Shown: positions 8,677-23,337, counted from the first letter of the stretch. The stretch is 64,000 nucleotides of DNA from Bifidobacterium sp. ESL0763 (GCF_029433395.1 NZ_JAQTHW010000002.1:806001-870000); one strand, 5' to 3'. Notes: generated by a model from the sequence alone, not told the origin. A program made the numbers and translations.

Positions 8677-9528
8677 TCAGTCGCTGACGGTGAACAGATG
8701 CTCCACGTTCGCCCAGATACGGCGGGCCAGCGCCGGCCTGTTCATCGTGTAGAGGTGCACGCCGTCGACGCCGTGAGCCACCAGGTCGCACACCTGCTCG
8801 GAGGCGTAGACGATGCCCGCCTGGCACAGGCTCTGCGGGTCGTCGCCCCAGCGCTCCACCAATGCCTCCACCGCCGACGGCACCTTCGAGCCGTTGCGTT
8901 TGGTCATGTTGTTGACCGATTTGGCGCTGCGCACCGGCATGATGCCGGCCTCGATCGGCACGTCGATGCCTTTGGCGCGCGCCAGGTCGAGGAATCGGTA
9001 GAAGTCGGCGTTGTCGTAGAACAGCTGCGTGATCAGGTGGGTCACGCCCGCGTCGACCTTGCGCTTCAGGTTGTCGACGTCGACCTCGAGGCACGAGGCC
9101 TCCATATGGCATTCCGGGTAGCAGGCACCGAAGATCTTCATGCCGGGGTCGGTCTTGTGGATGTAGGCCGCCAGGTCGCTGGCGTGCGCGAACACGCCGC
9201 ACGGCTCGTTGCCGTCCACCGGGTCGCCGCGCAGCGCGAGCACGCCGGAGACGCCGGCCTTGTGGAACATGCCGAGCGCCTCGTCGACGGTCCTCTCGTC
9301 GCTGTAGAGCGCGGTGAGGTGGGCGACGACCGGGATCTGGTAGTCGTGGCGGATGGTGTGGGCGATGCGCGCGGTGAGCGTGCGGTCGTGCAGGGCGCCG
9401 TGGCCGTAGGTCACCGAGATGAAGTCGGGATTGACTTCCTCAAGCCCGTCGAGCGTGTCGTAGATGGTACCTACGGGCGCATGGCTTTTGGGCGGGAAGA
9501 CCTCAAGCGAGAAAATCGGCGAGTGCAT
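8677..9528 (-). CDS. metF: Methylenetetrahydrofolate reductase
   Basis: Reduces 5,10-methylene-THF to 5-methyl-THF with FAD; the product feeds MetE. The 283-residue chain is full length for bacterial MetF. It opens with FSLEVFPPK (catalytic Glu region), continues with FISVTYGHG, and has ALRGDPV near residues 97-103 and the TQLFYDNADFYRFLD block. The ATG is preceded by AGGAGA. It lies 202 bp downstream of metE on the same strand; a strong hairpin in between suggests metF can be transcribed separately. Confidence 0.95.
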   Translation of the reverse strand: MHSPIFSLEVFPPKSHAPVGTIYDTLDGLEEVNPDFISVTYGHGALHDRTLTARIAHTIRHDYQIPVVAHLTALYSDERTVDEALGMFHKAGVSGVLALRGDPVDGNEPCGVFAHASDLAAYIHKTDPGMKIFGACYPECHMEASCLEVDVDNLKRKVDAGVTHLITQLFYDNADFYRFLDLARAKGIDVPIEAGIMPVRSAKSVNNMTKRNGSKVPSAVEALVERWGDDPQSLCQAGIVYASEQVCDLVAHGVDGVHLYTMNRPALARRIWANVEHLFTVSD

Positions 9529-9680
9529 GGCTGTCTCCTGTGACGAATGGTAAATAGTAAATAGCGGATTAATAACGAATTATGGAATCAGGCCAATAAA
9601 GACTGATTGTCCCTCATATCCAACGGCTTACGGACCGCAATGGAACGACCTCATGGCCGACGGGTTTGCCGGCAATGCCG

Positions 9681-9710
9681 TGGCCGCCATCGATGGACCG
9701 ATGGCGGCCA
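9681..9710 (-). terminator. Strong hairpin downstream of metE
   Basis: A 12-bp perfect stem (9681-9692 with 9699-9710) and a 6-nt loop, about 20 bases past the metE stop. No T-tract follows on the minus strand, so it is either a terminator without a U-run or an mRNA stabiliser between metE and metF. Confidence 0.6.
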
Positions 9711-9730
9711 CATGCCAGAGTCGGGGTCTC

Positions 9731-12052
9731 TCAGGCCTTTGAGCCTTCGGCGAGTTCGGCGCGGACCGTCCTGGCGGCCTCGACCATGTGCTCCAGGCTC
9801 GGCCAGGTCTCCTCGTTGCCGCGGGTCTTCAGCCCGCAGTCGGGGTTGATCCACACGCGGCCGGCGTCGGCCTTCTTGAGGATCTCGCGGATGCGCTCGA
9901 CCAGCTCCTTGGTGGAGGGGATGCGCGGCGAATGGATGTCGTAGACGCCGGGGCCAACCTCGGTTTCGAAATGCGCGTCGTGGATGGCGTCGAGGACGAC
10001 CAAATCGCCTCGGGAGGCCTCGAAGGAGATCACGTCGGCGTCCATGTTGTCGATGTCGGCGATGATGTCGTTGAATTCCGAATAGCACATGTGGGTGTGG
10101 ATCTGCGTGGTCGGTTTCACGGCCGAATGCACCAGGCGGAAGGCCGGGATGGCCCAGTCGAGGTACTTCTTGTGCCAGTCGGAGCGGCGCAGCGGCAGCT
10201 TCTCGCGCAGTGCGGCCTCGTCGATCTGGATGACCCTGATGCCGGCGGCCTCGAGGTCGAGCACCTCGTCGCGGATCGCCAGGGCCAGCTGCTGGGTCTG
10301 CAGCTCGTTGCTGATGTCCTCGCGCGGCCAGGACCAGTTGAGGATGGTGACCGGGCCGGTGAGCATGCCCTTGACGACGTGCTGGGTTCGGCTCTGCGCG
10401 TACTTGCTCCAGCGCACGGTGATCGGCTCGGCGCGGCTCACGTCGCCCCAGACGATCGGAGGCTTGACGCAGCGAGTGCCATAGGACTGCACCCACGCGT
10501 TCTTGGTGAACAGGAAGCCGTTGAGATGCTGGCCGAAGTATTCGACCATGTCGTTGCGCTCGAACTCGCCGTGCACCAGCACGTCCAGGCCGATCCGCTC
10601 CTGGTGGGCGATGACCTCGTCGATGGACTTGGCGATGAAGGCGTCGTAGGCGGCCTGGTCGATTTCGCCCTTGCGTGCCTTGGCTCGCATGGAGCGGATC
10701 TCGCTGGTCTGGGGGAAGGAGCCGATGGTGGTGGTGGGCAGCTCGGGCAGTCCCAGCGCCTCATGCTGCAGGCGGCGGCGCTCGGCGCGGGCCGGCTGGC
10801 GCACGAAGTCTTTCTCGCCCAGCGCGGCGAGACGCTTGGCCACGGCTTGGTCGGGCGCCACGCGGCTGCCGTCGAAGAGGGCCTGGTTGCCGGCCAGCGC
10901 CTTGGCGCTCTTGCGCTTGCCGTCGTCGAGGTCGGCCAGGGTGGCGATGTCGTCGAGCTCGCCGAGCTTCTCGACGGCGAAGGCGAAGTGGCGGCGCGTC
11001 TCCGGCTCGATGCCGGTCTCCCCCTCGGTGCTGAACGGCACGTGCAGCAGCGAGCAGGCGGTCGAGGCGGCGACACGGGGCACCACGCTCTTGACGGCGT
11101 CGAGCAGGCCAAGGCTGGCGGCGTAGTCGTTGCGCCAGATGTTGCGCCCGTTGACCACGCCGGCGAAGATGGTGGTGCAGTCGGCGACGCCGTACTTCTT
11201 GAGGGCGGCGAGGTTCTCGTCGCGGCCTTCGATCAGGTCGAGGCCGATGCCGTCGAAGTTCAGGGAGTTGACGGTCTCGTAGATGTCGCCGATGTGGCCG
11301 AAGTAGGTATTGATGAGCAGCTTGACCGAGCCATCGACGCTGTTGCGGGCCGGCAGGATGGCGGAATAGAGCGACTTGAAGAGCTCGACGTCGCCCGGCG
11401 TCTTGTCGAGCACGAGGTAGGGCTCGTCGAACTGGGCCCAGTCGGCGTCGTGGCCGGCGAAGAGGCGCAGCATGTCGGCGTAGACGGAGGCCACCGAGTC
11501 GATGAGGCCGCGGTCGAGCTCGAGCTCCTCGGCCTGCGGGTCGCGCGCCAGCTTCAGGAAGGTGTAGGGGCCGATGAGCACCGGCTTGGTCTTGATGCCC
11601 TGCTCCAACGCCTCGTCGAACTCATCGATGGCCTTCAGGGAGGAGAGGCGGATGTCGGTGGAGGCGTCGATCTCCGGGACGATGTAATGGTAGTTGGTGG
11701 TGAACCACTTCTTCATCGGCAGCGCGGTGACGTCGCCCTCCGGGCCCTGGTAGCCGCGCGCCATGGCGAAGAGCATGTCCTCGGGGTTCTCGAAGCCGAG
11801 GCGGCGGTAGCGCTGCGGCACGGCGCCGAGCATGATGGCGGTGTCGAGCATCTGATCGTAGTAGCTGAAGTCGTTGCTGGGGATCAGGTCGATGCCGGCC
11901 TCGGCCTGCAGCTTCCAGTGCTCGGCGCGCAGGGCCTTGGCGGTGGAGCGCACATCGTCCAGGCCGTTGCGGCCCTTCCAATATCCCTCGATGGTTTTCT
12001 TCAGTTCCCGGTCGCGGCCGATGCGCGGGAAGCCCGAGACGGATGTGAGCAT
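9731..12052 (-). CDS. metE: Cobalamin-independent methionine synthase
   Basis: Transfers the methyl group of 5-methyltetrahydropteroyl-triglutamate to homocysteine. The 773-residue product has both barrel halves: [20 protein letters not shown] at the N-terminus and [13 protein letters not shown] at the start of the C-terminal half. The zinc ligands are visible as HTHMCYSEF (His and Cys), a downstream Glu in FEASRG, and a final Cys in NPDCGLKTR. The ATG follows TGGAGGT at 8 bases. metF lies downstream, so the two form the terminal methylation branch. Confidence 0.97.
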   Translation of the reverse strand: MLTSVSGFPRIGRDRELKKTIEGYWKGRNGLDDVRSTAKALRAEHWKLQAEAGIDLIPSNDFSYYDQMLDTAIMLGAVPQRYRRLGFENPEDMLFAMARGYQGPEGDVTALPMKKWFTTNYHYIVPEIDASTDIRLSSLKAIDEFDEALEQGIKTKPVLIGPYTFLKLARDPQAEELELDRGLIDSVASVYADMLRLFAGHDADWAQFDEPYLVLDKTPGDVELFKSLYSAILPARNSVDGSVKLLINTYFGHIGDIYETVNSLNFDGIGLDLIEGRDENLAALKKYGVADCTTIFAGVVNGRNIWRNDYAASLGLLDAVKSVVPRVAASTACSLLHVPFSTEGETGIEPETRRHFAFAVEKLGELDDIATLADLDDGKRKSAKALAGNQALFDGSRVAPDQAVAKRLAALGEKDFVRQPARAERRRLQHEALGLPELPTTTIGSFPQTSEIRSMRAKARKGEIDQAAYDAFIAKSIDEVIAHQERIGLDVLVHGEFERNDMVEYFGQHLNGFLFTKNAWVQSYGTRCVKPPIVWGDVSRAEPITVRWSKYAQSRTQHVVKGMLTGPVTILNWSWPREDISNELQTQQLALAIRDEVLDLEAAGIRVIQIDEAALREKLPLRRSDWHKKYLDWAIPAFRLVHSAVKPTTQIHTHMCYSEFNDIIADIDNMDADVISFEASRGDLVVLDAIHDAHFETEVGPGVYDIHSPRIPSTKELVERIREILKKADAGRVWINPDCGLKTRGNEETWPSLEHMVEAARTVRAELAEGSKA

Positions 12053-12113
12053 GGTAGTACCTCCAGTGGTAAACGTTGGTCTTCCTCGAGAGTACCAAAA
12101 AACGACGTTATCA

Positions 12114-12135
12114 GGTCATCAGACCACATAGTGTG
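12114..12135 (-). promoter_or_regulatory. Paired small inverted repeats upstream of metE
   Basis: Two adjoining dyads, GGTC-ATCA-GACC (12114-12125) and CACA-TAG-TGTG (12125-12135), lie 60-85 bp before the metE start. Their position suits an operator for a methionine regulator. No known binding consensus is matched with confidence. Confidence 0.3.
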
Positions 12136-12170
12136 TCGCTATAAGCCGAGGTTATATCGCCGGAAACAAG

Positions 12171-12268
12171 CCCAGGCTCATGGCAGGAACGCAGGGCCTG
12201 GGAACAACATTCCGCGCTCCCCCAATATGTCGCTCGCCAAACCTCGCAGGTCCGATGACGTTGGCGAG
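12171..12268 (-). terminator. Two hairpins downstream of trmI
   Basis: Past the trmI stop there are two inverted repeats: CTCGCCAA/TTGGCGAG (12233-12240 and 12261-12268) and CCCAGGC/GCCTGGG (12171-12177 and 12196-12202). Neither is followed by a T-run. They probably mark the 3' end of trmI ahead of the metE promoter region. Confidence 0.4.
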
Positions 12269-12308
12269 GGCACCATTGGCCATGGCGTCACCGTCGCAAT
12301 GCCCTGTC

Positions 12309-13397
12309 TCAGTCGTCGTTTCCCGACGTCTCGTCCTCGTCAACGTCGATCCGGCGCAGCTGGTCGCCGAGGTCGCGCAGCACGCGGCGCAGCTTGCGGT
12401 CCGAGATGTCGCGCAGCTCGAGGTCCGCCAGGCGCTCCTGCCGCTGCTCGTCGCTCAGCGAGTCGACGTCGGTGACGGTGTCCTTGGTGGCGCGCTCGCG
12501 TTTGCGCAGGGCCTTGAAGCCCTCGGCCATGGCGCGGGTGACGACGAGGAAGCCGGTGTGGCCAATCATCTGGTGGTCGGGGCGCACCGCCAGGCCCTGC
12601 GCTTTCCACGTGCGCTCGAAGGTCTCCTGCACCTCCGGCTCCGTCCAGCATCCGGCGGCACGCAGCCCCTCGCACAGGCGCGACATCTGGGTGGTGGTGG
12701 TGACATAGGCGACGAGCACGCCACCGGGCGCGATCACGCGGTAGGCCTGCTCGAGCCGGTTCCACGGGTCGAGCATGTCGAGCATGATGCGGTCGAAGGA
12801 GTGGGTCGGCAGGGTGGCGGCCACGGAGTCGAAATCGCCGGTGAGCAGGTCCCACCACCCGGGACGCCTGCCGTAATAGAGGCTCGCGTTGGCCTCGGTG
12901 ATGCGGGCGAACTCGGGGCGCATCTCGATGGTGGTCAGGTGGCCGCTTTCCCCCACCGCGTCGAGCAGGTTGAGGCTCATCGCCCCGGAGCCCGCGCCGG
13001 ACTCGAGCACGCGCATCCCCGGGCGCATGTCGCCGAGCTGGATGACCTGGGCGATGTCCTTCGGGTACATGATCTGGGCGCCGCGGGGCATGGAGAGCAC
13101 ATAGTCGGCCATACGCGGCCTCATCACCGCGTAGTCCCACCCGCCGATGGCGCGGGCCGCCTTCCAAGGCTTGGCCTTGTCACGCTGCGGGTTGACCTTG
13201 TCGACCTGGTCGGCGCGCTTGGAGGTGACGGTGGTGACGACGATGCCCTCGCTGCCGCCGATGACCTGGTCGTGCAGGATGAGGCCGTGGTCGGTCTGGG
13301 TCGAGCCGCCGGCGACGAGCTGCTCGGTGATCCGCTTGCCCTTGCGGTCCGTGAACTGGACCTTCTCCCCCGCCTGCAGCGCTCCGGTTCTCGGCAT
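12309..13397 (-). CDS. trmI: tRNA (adenine-58-N1)-methyltransferase
   Basis: Methylates A58 in the T-loop of tRNAs. The 362-residue product has an N-terminal beta domain (GEKVQFTDRKGKRI), the RPRMADYVLSMPRGAQIMYPKD segment typical of TrmI, the SAM-binding GAGSGAMSLNL loop and a LDMLDPW motif. The tail after GHTGFLVVTRAMA is a charged helical extension of about 75 residues, longer than in most TrmI. The start is uncertain: AAGGAAAG sits 10-14 bases before this ATG, and a GTG two codons earlier has better spacing. In many actinobacteria trmI lies next to the proteasome ATPase gene; here it does not. Confidence 0.9.
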   Translation of the reverse strand: MPRTGALQAGEKVQFTDRKGKRITEQLVAGGSTQTDHGLILHDQVIGGSEGIVVTTVTSKRADQVDKVNPQRDKAKPWKAARAIGGWDYAVMRPRMADYVLSMPRGAQIMYPKDIAQVIQLGDMRPGMRVLESGAGSGAMSLNLLDAVGESGHLTTIEMRPEFARITEANASLYYGRRPGWWDLLTGDFDSVAATLPTHSFDRIMLDMLDPWNRLEQAYRVIAPGGVLVAYVTTTTQMSRLCEGLRAAGCWTEPEVQETFERTWKAQGLAVRPDHQMIGHTGFLVVTRAMAEGFKALRKRERATKDTVTDVDSLSDEQRQERLADLELRDISDRKLRRVLRDLGDQLRRIDVDEDETSGNDD

Positions 13398-13635
13398 GCC
13401 CACCCACACTTTCCTTGGCTTTTCGATACAAATGCGACGAGCCCATGCTCTCACACCATCTCGATGAGCGGCCCTTCCGCGACCGATTAGCGCGAGATTC
13501 GGGTTAATCGGGTGCCCAACGCGTCAATTGGGCGCCACATACCCGTGCCATGGGCTCGTAGAAGCACATATTAATCGAAAACGGCACCCACCTAAGCGCC
13601 GATGCACCCCACTTAACCTGCTGGGTATGTACGCT

Positions 13636-14487
13636 TCACACCGCGTAGGCGTTCCAGCGGCCGTCGTCGTGGGTCACCTTGAGCGGCAGGCCGAAGATGT
13701 GGCTGAGGCGCTCGGTGGTGAAGCCGTGCTCGAGGTCGCCGGTGTAGATGATGGTGCCCGGCTGCGGGTCGGCGCCGGCCACGTTGTCGGCGTGGGCGTC
13801 GGTCTCGTTGCCGGCCATGCGCCCCATGATGGCCACATGGTCGAAGCCCTGCGGGATCTCCTCGAGGCGGTGGGTGACCAGCAGGACGGTGCGCTCGGTG
13901 TCGTGCCGGCCGATGTCGCTCAGGGCGCGCAACGCCAGCTCGCGGCCGCCGAGGTCGAGGCCGGTGGTCGGCTCGTCGAGGATCAGCAGGTCCGGGTCGC
14001 CCATCAGTGCCCGGCAGATCAGCACGCGGGTGCGCTCGCCTTCGGAGAGCTTGAACATCTGCTTGCCTTCGAGGTATTCGATGCCGAACTGCGCCATGAG
14101 CGCGCGGGCCTTGGCGAAGTCCTCGTCGGTGTAGGTGTCGCGCCAGCGGCCGGTGGTGGCGGTCAGCGCCGTGACGACCGCGTCGAGCGGGTCCTCCTGG
14201 GGAGGGAAGGCCCGCGAAAGCTCGGCGGAGCTCAGACCGATGCGGTTGCGGTAGGAGAACACGTCGACCTTGCCCAGCCGGTTGCCGAGGATGTCGACGG
14301 TGCCTTCGGAGGGGAAGCCGCGCGTGGCCATCATCGCCACGAGGCTGGATTTGCCGATGCCGTTGGGCCCGAAGAGGATCCATTTCTCGCCGCGTTTGAG
14401 GTCGAGGTCCACGTCGCTCAGAATCACGCGCCTGTTCCTGCGGAATTCGACGCCCTTCAATGTCAATGCGGAAGCGGTCTCGCCCAT
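13636..14487 (-). CDS. ABC transporter ATP-binding protein
   Basis: A 283-residue single-domain ATPase with Walker A GPNGIGKS (about residue 40), signature KLSEGERTR, Walker B LLILDEP and the H-loop LLVTHRLEEIP. The signature Ser-Glu-Gly and the overall pattern recall the YlmA/ModF-like group of soluble ATPases. No permease gene adjoins it, so the partner and substrate are unknown. The ATG is preceded by GAGGTGAGG. It lies 239 bp upstream of trmI on the same strand. Confidence 0.85.
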   Translation of the reverse strand: MGETASALTLKGVEFRRNRRVILSDVDLDLKRGEKWILFGPNGIGKSSLVAMMATRGFPSEGTVDILGNRLGKVDVFSYRNRIGLSSAELSRAFPPQEDPLDAVVTALTATTGRWRDTYTDEDFAKARALMAQFGIEYLEGKQMFKLSEGERTRVLICRALMGDPDLLILDEPTTGLDLGGRELALRALSDIGRHDTERTVLLVTHRLEEIPQGFDHVAIMGRMAGNETDAHADNVAGADPQPGTIIYTGDLEHGFTTERLSHIFGLPLKVTHDDGRWNAYAV

Positions 14488-14679
14488 CGTGTCACCTCAC
14501 CTCGTTCGGCCGCGCCACGGCCGGTCATCATACGGTTTTGTGACCAACGATAATGATTCGCGGCGTGTGGCAACGGCGGAATTCCACATCGTGGGGACGG
14601 ATAGCGGATAAAAACGGGAGACGTGGCCGATGCCATCCATGCCGACATGGCGCATGCGGCCATTACCTATTGAATCGAA

Positions 14680-14856
14680 TCAGGTGAGCAGACGGCAGAC
14701 GATGAGGATGACCGTGAAGAAGCCGAGCAGCGCGGCGGCCCATAGCTTCAGCCTGCGGTGCGCGCGGTCCTTGCGAAACAGCGCGGAAAGCAAGAGCGAA
14801 GCGACAAGCAGCAGGACAAGCACGATGAGTATGACCAGCACATCCTGCAGCATCAT
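14680..14856 (-). CDS. Small two-span membrane protein, 58 residues
   Basis: A short gene encoding MMLQDVLVILIVLVLLLVAS, a basic loop (RKDRAHRRLK) and a second span (WAAALLGFFTVILIVCRLL), ending LT. Hydrophobic stretches are residues 5-26 and 38-56. There are two adjacent ATGs (14856 and 14853); AAAGGG stands 2 or 5 bases ahead, so the second may be used. The regular span-loop-span pattern with positive charges in the loop argues for a real protein. No family is recognised. It lies 192 bp upstream of the ABC ATPase on the same strand. Confidence 0.6.
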   Translation of the reverse strand: MMLQDVLVILIVLVLLLVASLLLSALFRKDRAHRRLKLWAAALLGFFTVILIVCRLLT

Positions 14857-15272
14857 GTCCCTTTCCCCGCTCTCGACGAACTGATACGGACGGCACCGCT
14901 CCGTTGGCCGGCAACGTCCACAAGGTATTCATAGGATACCATTTTCGCCGAACACGGCGGGCGGCGTGGCTTTCCTCGGTCCGGTGCACGAAATCGAAAG
15001 CCTCTTCGAAATGAGTGCCATCGAGCCTGCGATACCGTCTTCTCCGGCGCGGAAGTCTGGCTTCTTTCGACTCCGGCGGATTCCGCGACCTTGCCGCCAA
15101 GGTTTCGCCGCGTTCCGCACGAGCATTTTCTTGGTGGCGGCCTTCGTACAGCTCTATGACGTCTTCCCAATACGACCGTCCCAGGAAGTGTTCGACGCCG
15201 GATTTCGCAGGACTTACGACGATCGGGATCAACGCTCATCAACCGTCTGGCGCATCACCGCCAAACCGTTGC
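14857..15272. other. 416-bp gap with no confident gene
   Basis: Between the 58-residue membrane gene and glgA. A minus-strand frame is open from 15232 and contains fairly protein-like text (GVEHFLGRSYWEDVIELYEG), but it would need a TTG start without a ribosome site and becomes Arg-rich. It may be the relic of a gene. Near 14940 (minus strand TATCCT) there is a possible -10 for the small membrane gene. Confidence 0.4.
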
Positions 15273-16490
15273 CTAGCCGAGCGCCCGACGGTAGACGTCC
15301 ATGGTCTGCTCGCCAATGCGTTCCCAGCTGAACTCGTCGCGCGCCCTGCGCCAGCCGGCCTCGCCCATCTGCCTGGCCTGTTCGGGGTCGGCCATCAGGC
15401 GGTCGATGGCCGCGGCCATGTCGCGCACGAAACGCTCGGGGTCTCTGGGTGTGCCGGAGCCGTCTTGTTCCTGGTCGATCGGCACGAGGTAGCCGGTCTC
15501 GCCGTCGCTCACGACTTCGGGGATGCCACCGGTGGCGGTGGCGACCACGGGCAGGCGGCAGGCCATCGCCTCGAGGTTGACGATGCCCATCGGCTCGTAG
15601 ACGCTCGGGCAGACGAACGCGTTGCAGCCGTGTTCGAGCACGTTGAGCTCGTCGCGCGGCATCATCTTCTCGATCCACACCACGTTGCCTCGTTCCTCTT
15701 TCAACCTCACGAACGAGGCGCGCACCTGGTCGCCGAGGCTTTTGGTGTCAGGCGCGCCTGCGCAGATGACCACCTGTATGCCCTTGTCGATAAGGCGTAT
15801 GGCGTCGAGCAGATAGGGCAGTCCCTTCTGCCGAGTGATCCTACCGACGAAGAGCAGCGTGGGGCGGTCGCGGGCGATGTGGTAGCGCTCGAATATGCCC
15901 CAGGCCGGGTCGTCTTCGGCCGGGGTGCGGAAGTCTGCGAGGTCGATGCCGTTGTGCACCACGGCAACCTTGTCCGGGTCGATGGAGGGATAGACGCGCA
16001 GGATGTCGTCGCGCATGCCGGCCGAGACGGCGATGACGCGGTCGGCATGGGTGAAGGCGTCGCGTTCGGCCCACGAGCTCAGGTCGTAGCCGCCGCCGAG
16101 CTGCTCGCGTTTCCATGGCCGCAGCGGTTCGAGACTGTGCGCCGTGACGACGAGCGGGACGTGGTGCAGTTGCTGGCCGAGTCGACCGGCGAGGCAGGCG
16201 TACCAGGTGTGGGCGTGGATGACTTCGGCGTCGATATCGGCGGCCATGCGCAGGTCGATGCCAAAGGTGCGCAACGCGGGATTGGCCGTTTCCAGTTCTT
16301 CGGGCACGTCATAGCCCACGACGTGCAGGCCGGGAATATCGGGGACCTCATCGGCCGCGCGAGGCCCGTCGAAGGCGCGGACGGTGACCTCGGCGTGCCT
16401 GGCCAGCACCTTGGAGAGCTCGTCGACATGGACACCCGCTCCCCCGTAGACATGCGGCGGATATTCGCGCGTGAGCAGGTCGACCTTCAT
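15273..16490 (-). CDS. glgA: Glycogen synthase, actinobacterial GT4 type
   Basis: A 405-residue glycosyltransferase with two Rossmann halves. The N-terminal MKVDLLTREYPPHVYGGAGVHV segment is typical of the actinobacterial GlgA group, and FVGRITRQKG plus CPSVYEPMGIVNLEAM mark the donor-binding half. The group includes enzymes that make alpha-glucan from ADP-glucose and the mycobacterial maltose-1-phosphate synthase, so the acceptor is not certain. The ATG at 16490 is chosen over an upstream start because GAAGGCGA precedes it and homology begins there. The ADP-glucose enzyme gene glgC lies 34 kb away, so the pathway is not clustered. Confidence 0.9.
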   Translation of the reverse strand: MKVDLLTREYPPHVYGGAGVHVDELSKVLARHAEVTVRAFDGPRAADEVPDIPGLHVVGYDVPEELETANPALRTFGIDLRMAADIDAEVIHAHTWYACLAGRLGQQLHHVPLVVTAHSLEPLRPWKREQLGGGYDLSSWAERDAFTHADRVIAVSAGMRDDILRVYPSIDPDKVAVVHNGIDLADFRTPAEDDPAWGIFERYHIARDRPTLLFVGRITRQKGLPYLLDAIRLIDKGIQVVICAGAPDTKSLGDQVRASFVRLKEERGNVVWIEKMMPRDELNVLEHGCNAFVCPSVYEPMGIVNLEAMACRLPVVATATGGIPEVVSDGETGYLVPIDQEQDGSGTPRDPERFVRDMAAAIDRLMADPEQARQMGEAGWRRARDEFSWERIGEQTMDVYRRALG

Positions 16491-16539
16491 CGTGTCGCCT
16501 TCATGCCACGTGCGCCGGTCTTCCGTCTCCGGACGCGTG

Positions 16540-16989
16540 TCAGACCGCGGTGCCGTTGTCATCGAGGTTGGGGTTGTGGTGGTAGTCGCCGGCGGTGAAG
16601 AAGAGGCTCAGCACACCGACGATGAAGACGACGGAGACGAGGATGATCAGCCACATCGGATGCGACGGCAGCCACATGACCACCACAAAGGCGATGGCCG
16701 CCAGGATGATCAGCGTCCAGCTGACCACGCGGAACCATTGGCGGATCGAGTGGGGTGCGCGTGCGATCTTGGGATCGTTGTAGTTCGGATTAACCGGCTC
16801 GCTGGGCGTGATGGTGCTGGCCGACGGCACCCATTCGCCGGTGGCGTTGTCCTCGAGGCGGCGGCTGCGCTCCTGCAGGGCGTACTCGTCGACCACGCCG
16901 TTGCGGCTGCGCGCCTGCTCCTCACGCTGCTTGACTTCGCCCTTGCGGCTTCGTTTGGCTTGTGCTCGGCGTTCGGCGCGGTTGGGCAT
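16540..16989 (-). CDS. Membrane protein with basic, polar N-terminus
   Basis: A 149-residue product. The first 80 residues are soluble and start with a very basic run (MPNRAERRAQAKRSRKGE); two hydrophobic spans follow (about 89-107 and 113-131) with a short acidic tail. No named family is recognised. The ATG has AAAGGAA ahead. It lies 49 bp before glgA on the same strand, so the two may be co-transcribed. Confidence 0.8.
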   Translation of the reverse strand: MPNRAERRAQAKRSRKGEVKQREEQARSRNGVVDEYALQERSRRLEDNATGEWVPSASTITPSEPVNPNYNDPKIARAPHSIRQWFRVVSWTLIILAAIAFVVVMWLPSHPMWLIILVSVVFIVGVLSLFFTAGDYHHNPNLDDNGTAV

Positions 16990-17048
16990 CTCAATTCCTT
17001 TCGGCGTGTGGATTTCGTCCTATGTGTGAATTTTAGTCCTAGGCCTGA

Positions 17049-17218
17049 CCGCTTACATTTTTCGGAGTCCGCCAAAAAATGTAAGGCCGAAACGAACATA
17101 TCCTCGACATGGCAAATCGGCGGAACCGCGTCATTCCAAGGATGAACGCGATTCCGTGGCGATCTGACGATGTTCGTTTGGCTTACATTTTTTCGCGGCT
17201 TCGGAAAAATGTAAGCGG
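17049..17218. repeat. Four-arm palindrome after gltD
   Basis: Four related arms built on CTTACATTTTT occur here in alternating orientation: 17049-17063, 17074-17098, 17171-17193 and 17204-17218. The outer pair is a perfect 15-bp inverted repeat; the inner pair (25 and 23 nt) differs by a 2-base deletion. Arms 1-2 and 3-4 can also form two separate hairpins. The block starts one base past the gltD stop and probably ends the gltBD transcript, but it is far larger than a terminator needs to be. Confidence 0.8.
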
Positions 17219-18747
17219 CTATAGCCTCATCGGCTTCTGCGTGGTGGCGATCGGAGCGGGAAGCTCGCTCGCACCCTGCAGGAACCGGTCGACGGCGGAG
17301 GCGCAGCTGCGGCCCTCTGCGATCGCCCAGACCACCAGGCTTTGGCCGCGCCCGGCGTCGCCGCAGACGAAGACGCCGTCCTGGTTGGTCTCGAATTGCG
17401 GATTGCGCGCCACGTTGCCACGGCCGTCCAGGTCCACCGGCAATTGATCGAGCAGGCTCTCCGTGTCGGGATGGAGGAATCCGGTGGAGATCAGCACCAG
17501 GTCGGCATCGATGACGCGCTCGGTGCCGGCGACATGCCCGCGCCCGCCATCCTTGCCGCCGCTGACATCGACGACCTTGACGCCGGTGACATGGCCGGAC
17601 CCATCGGCCGCGAATCCGCTGGCCAGGCCGGTGTCGTCGAGCGTGACGCGCTCCGATCCCGCGACGTCCTCGATGCCGGTGAAGCTGATGGTATCGGTGT
17701 TGTATTCATAGGTGCCGCCCTCCTGCATCGAGGTGGTGGGCTGGTAGAGGCGCGCATACGTGGGCCATGGCTGGTTGTCCGGACGCTCGGTCGGCTCCTG
17801 GGGATTGATCTGCAGGACGGTGACGCTCGTGGCGCCCTGGCGGATGGCGGTGCCCAAGCAGTCCGAGCCGGTGTCGCCGCCGCCGATGATGACGACCCTC
17901 CTGCCCTTGGCGTCGATGCCGTTGATTGGCTCCTTGCCTTCGACGCGTCGATTGGCATCGGGCAGGAAGTCCATCGCGAAATGGATGCCGTCGAGCCCGC
18001 GGCCCGGCACCGTCACATCGCGGGGCACGCGGGAGCCGATGGCGACGACCACCGCGTCGTAGCGTGACCGCAGCTCGTCCCAGCCCACGTCCTTGCCGAT
18101 CTCCATGTTGGTGCGGAAGACGGTGCCCTCGGCCTCCATCTGGCGCACGCGCCGGTCGATGAGGTGCTTGTCGAGCTTGAAGGACGGGATGCCGTAGCGC
18201 ATCAGGCCGCCGATCTCGTCGTCGCGCTCGTAGACGACGACAGTGTGGCCGGCGCGGGTCAGCTGCTGGGCGCAGGCGAGGCCGGCGGGGCCGGAACCTA
18301 CGATGGCGATGGTCATGTCGCTCAGGCGTTGAGGGGGCATGGGTTTCACGTAATCCAGCTTCCATGCCTGGTCGATGATGGCCTGCTCGTCGGCCTTGAT
18401 CATGGTCGGCGGCTGGTGAATGCCCAGCACGCAGGCCTGCTCGCAGGGCGCCGGGCAGATGAGGCCGGTGACCTCAGGGAAGTTGTTGGTCATGGAGAGC
18501 CGCTGGTAGGCCTCCTCCCACTTGCCCTGGCGCACCAGGTCGTTGAAGTCGGGGATGATGTTGCCCAGCGGGCAACCGGTCATGCAGAACGGCGTGCCAC
18601 AATCCATGCAGCGCGAGGCCTGCTCCTGGGTCCAGGGCTGGAAGCCGGACTGGGCGTGCACGTCGTTCCAGTCGCGGATGCGTTCGGCGACCGGCCTGTC
18701 CTGCGCCTCGTGGCGGGTACGGACTTTCAGGAATCCTTTCGGGTCGC

Positions 18748-18751
<4 letters not shown>
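17219..18751 (-). CDS. gltD: Glutamate synthase small subunit
   Basis: The 510-residue beta subunit supplies electrons from NADPH to GltB. Its N-terminal cysteine sets for two 4Fe-4S clusters are visible (CMDCGTPFCMTGCP and CPAPCEQACVLG), followed by the FAD loop GSGPAGLACAQQL, the NADPH loop GGGDTGSDCLG, and a C-terminal VFVCGDAGRGQSLVVWAI FAD contact. The ATG at 18751 overlaps the gltB stop by four bases (ATGA), so the subunits are translationally coupled. Homology begins at this start (MSDPKGFLKV). Confidence 0.96.

Positions 18752-23337
<4,586 letters not shown>

Noticed and set aside
12053-12308. SAM or cobalamin riboswitch upstream of metE
   Set aside because: No recognisable core motif or multi-stem junction; only small dyads and the trmI 3' hairpins are present.
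14857-15232. A 189-residue minus-strand protein
   Set aside because: Needs a TTG start with no ribosome site and turns Arg-rich and shadow-like; it also runs over the 58-residue membrane gene in another frame.
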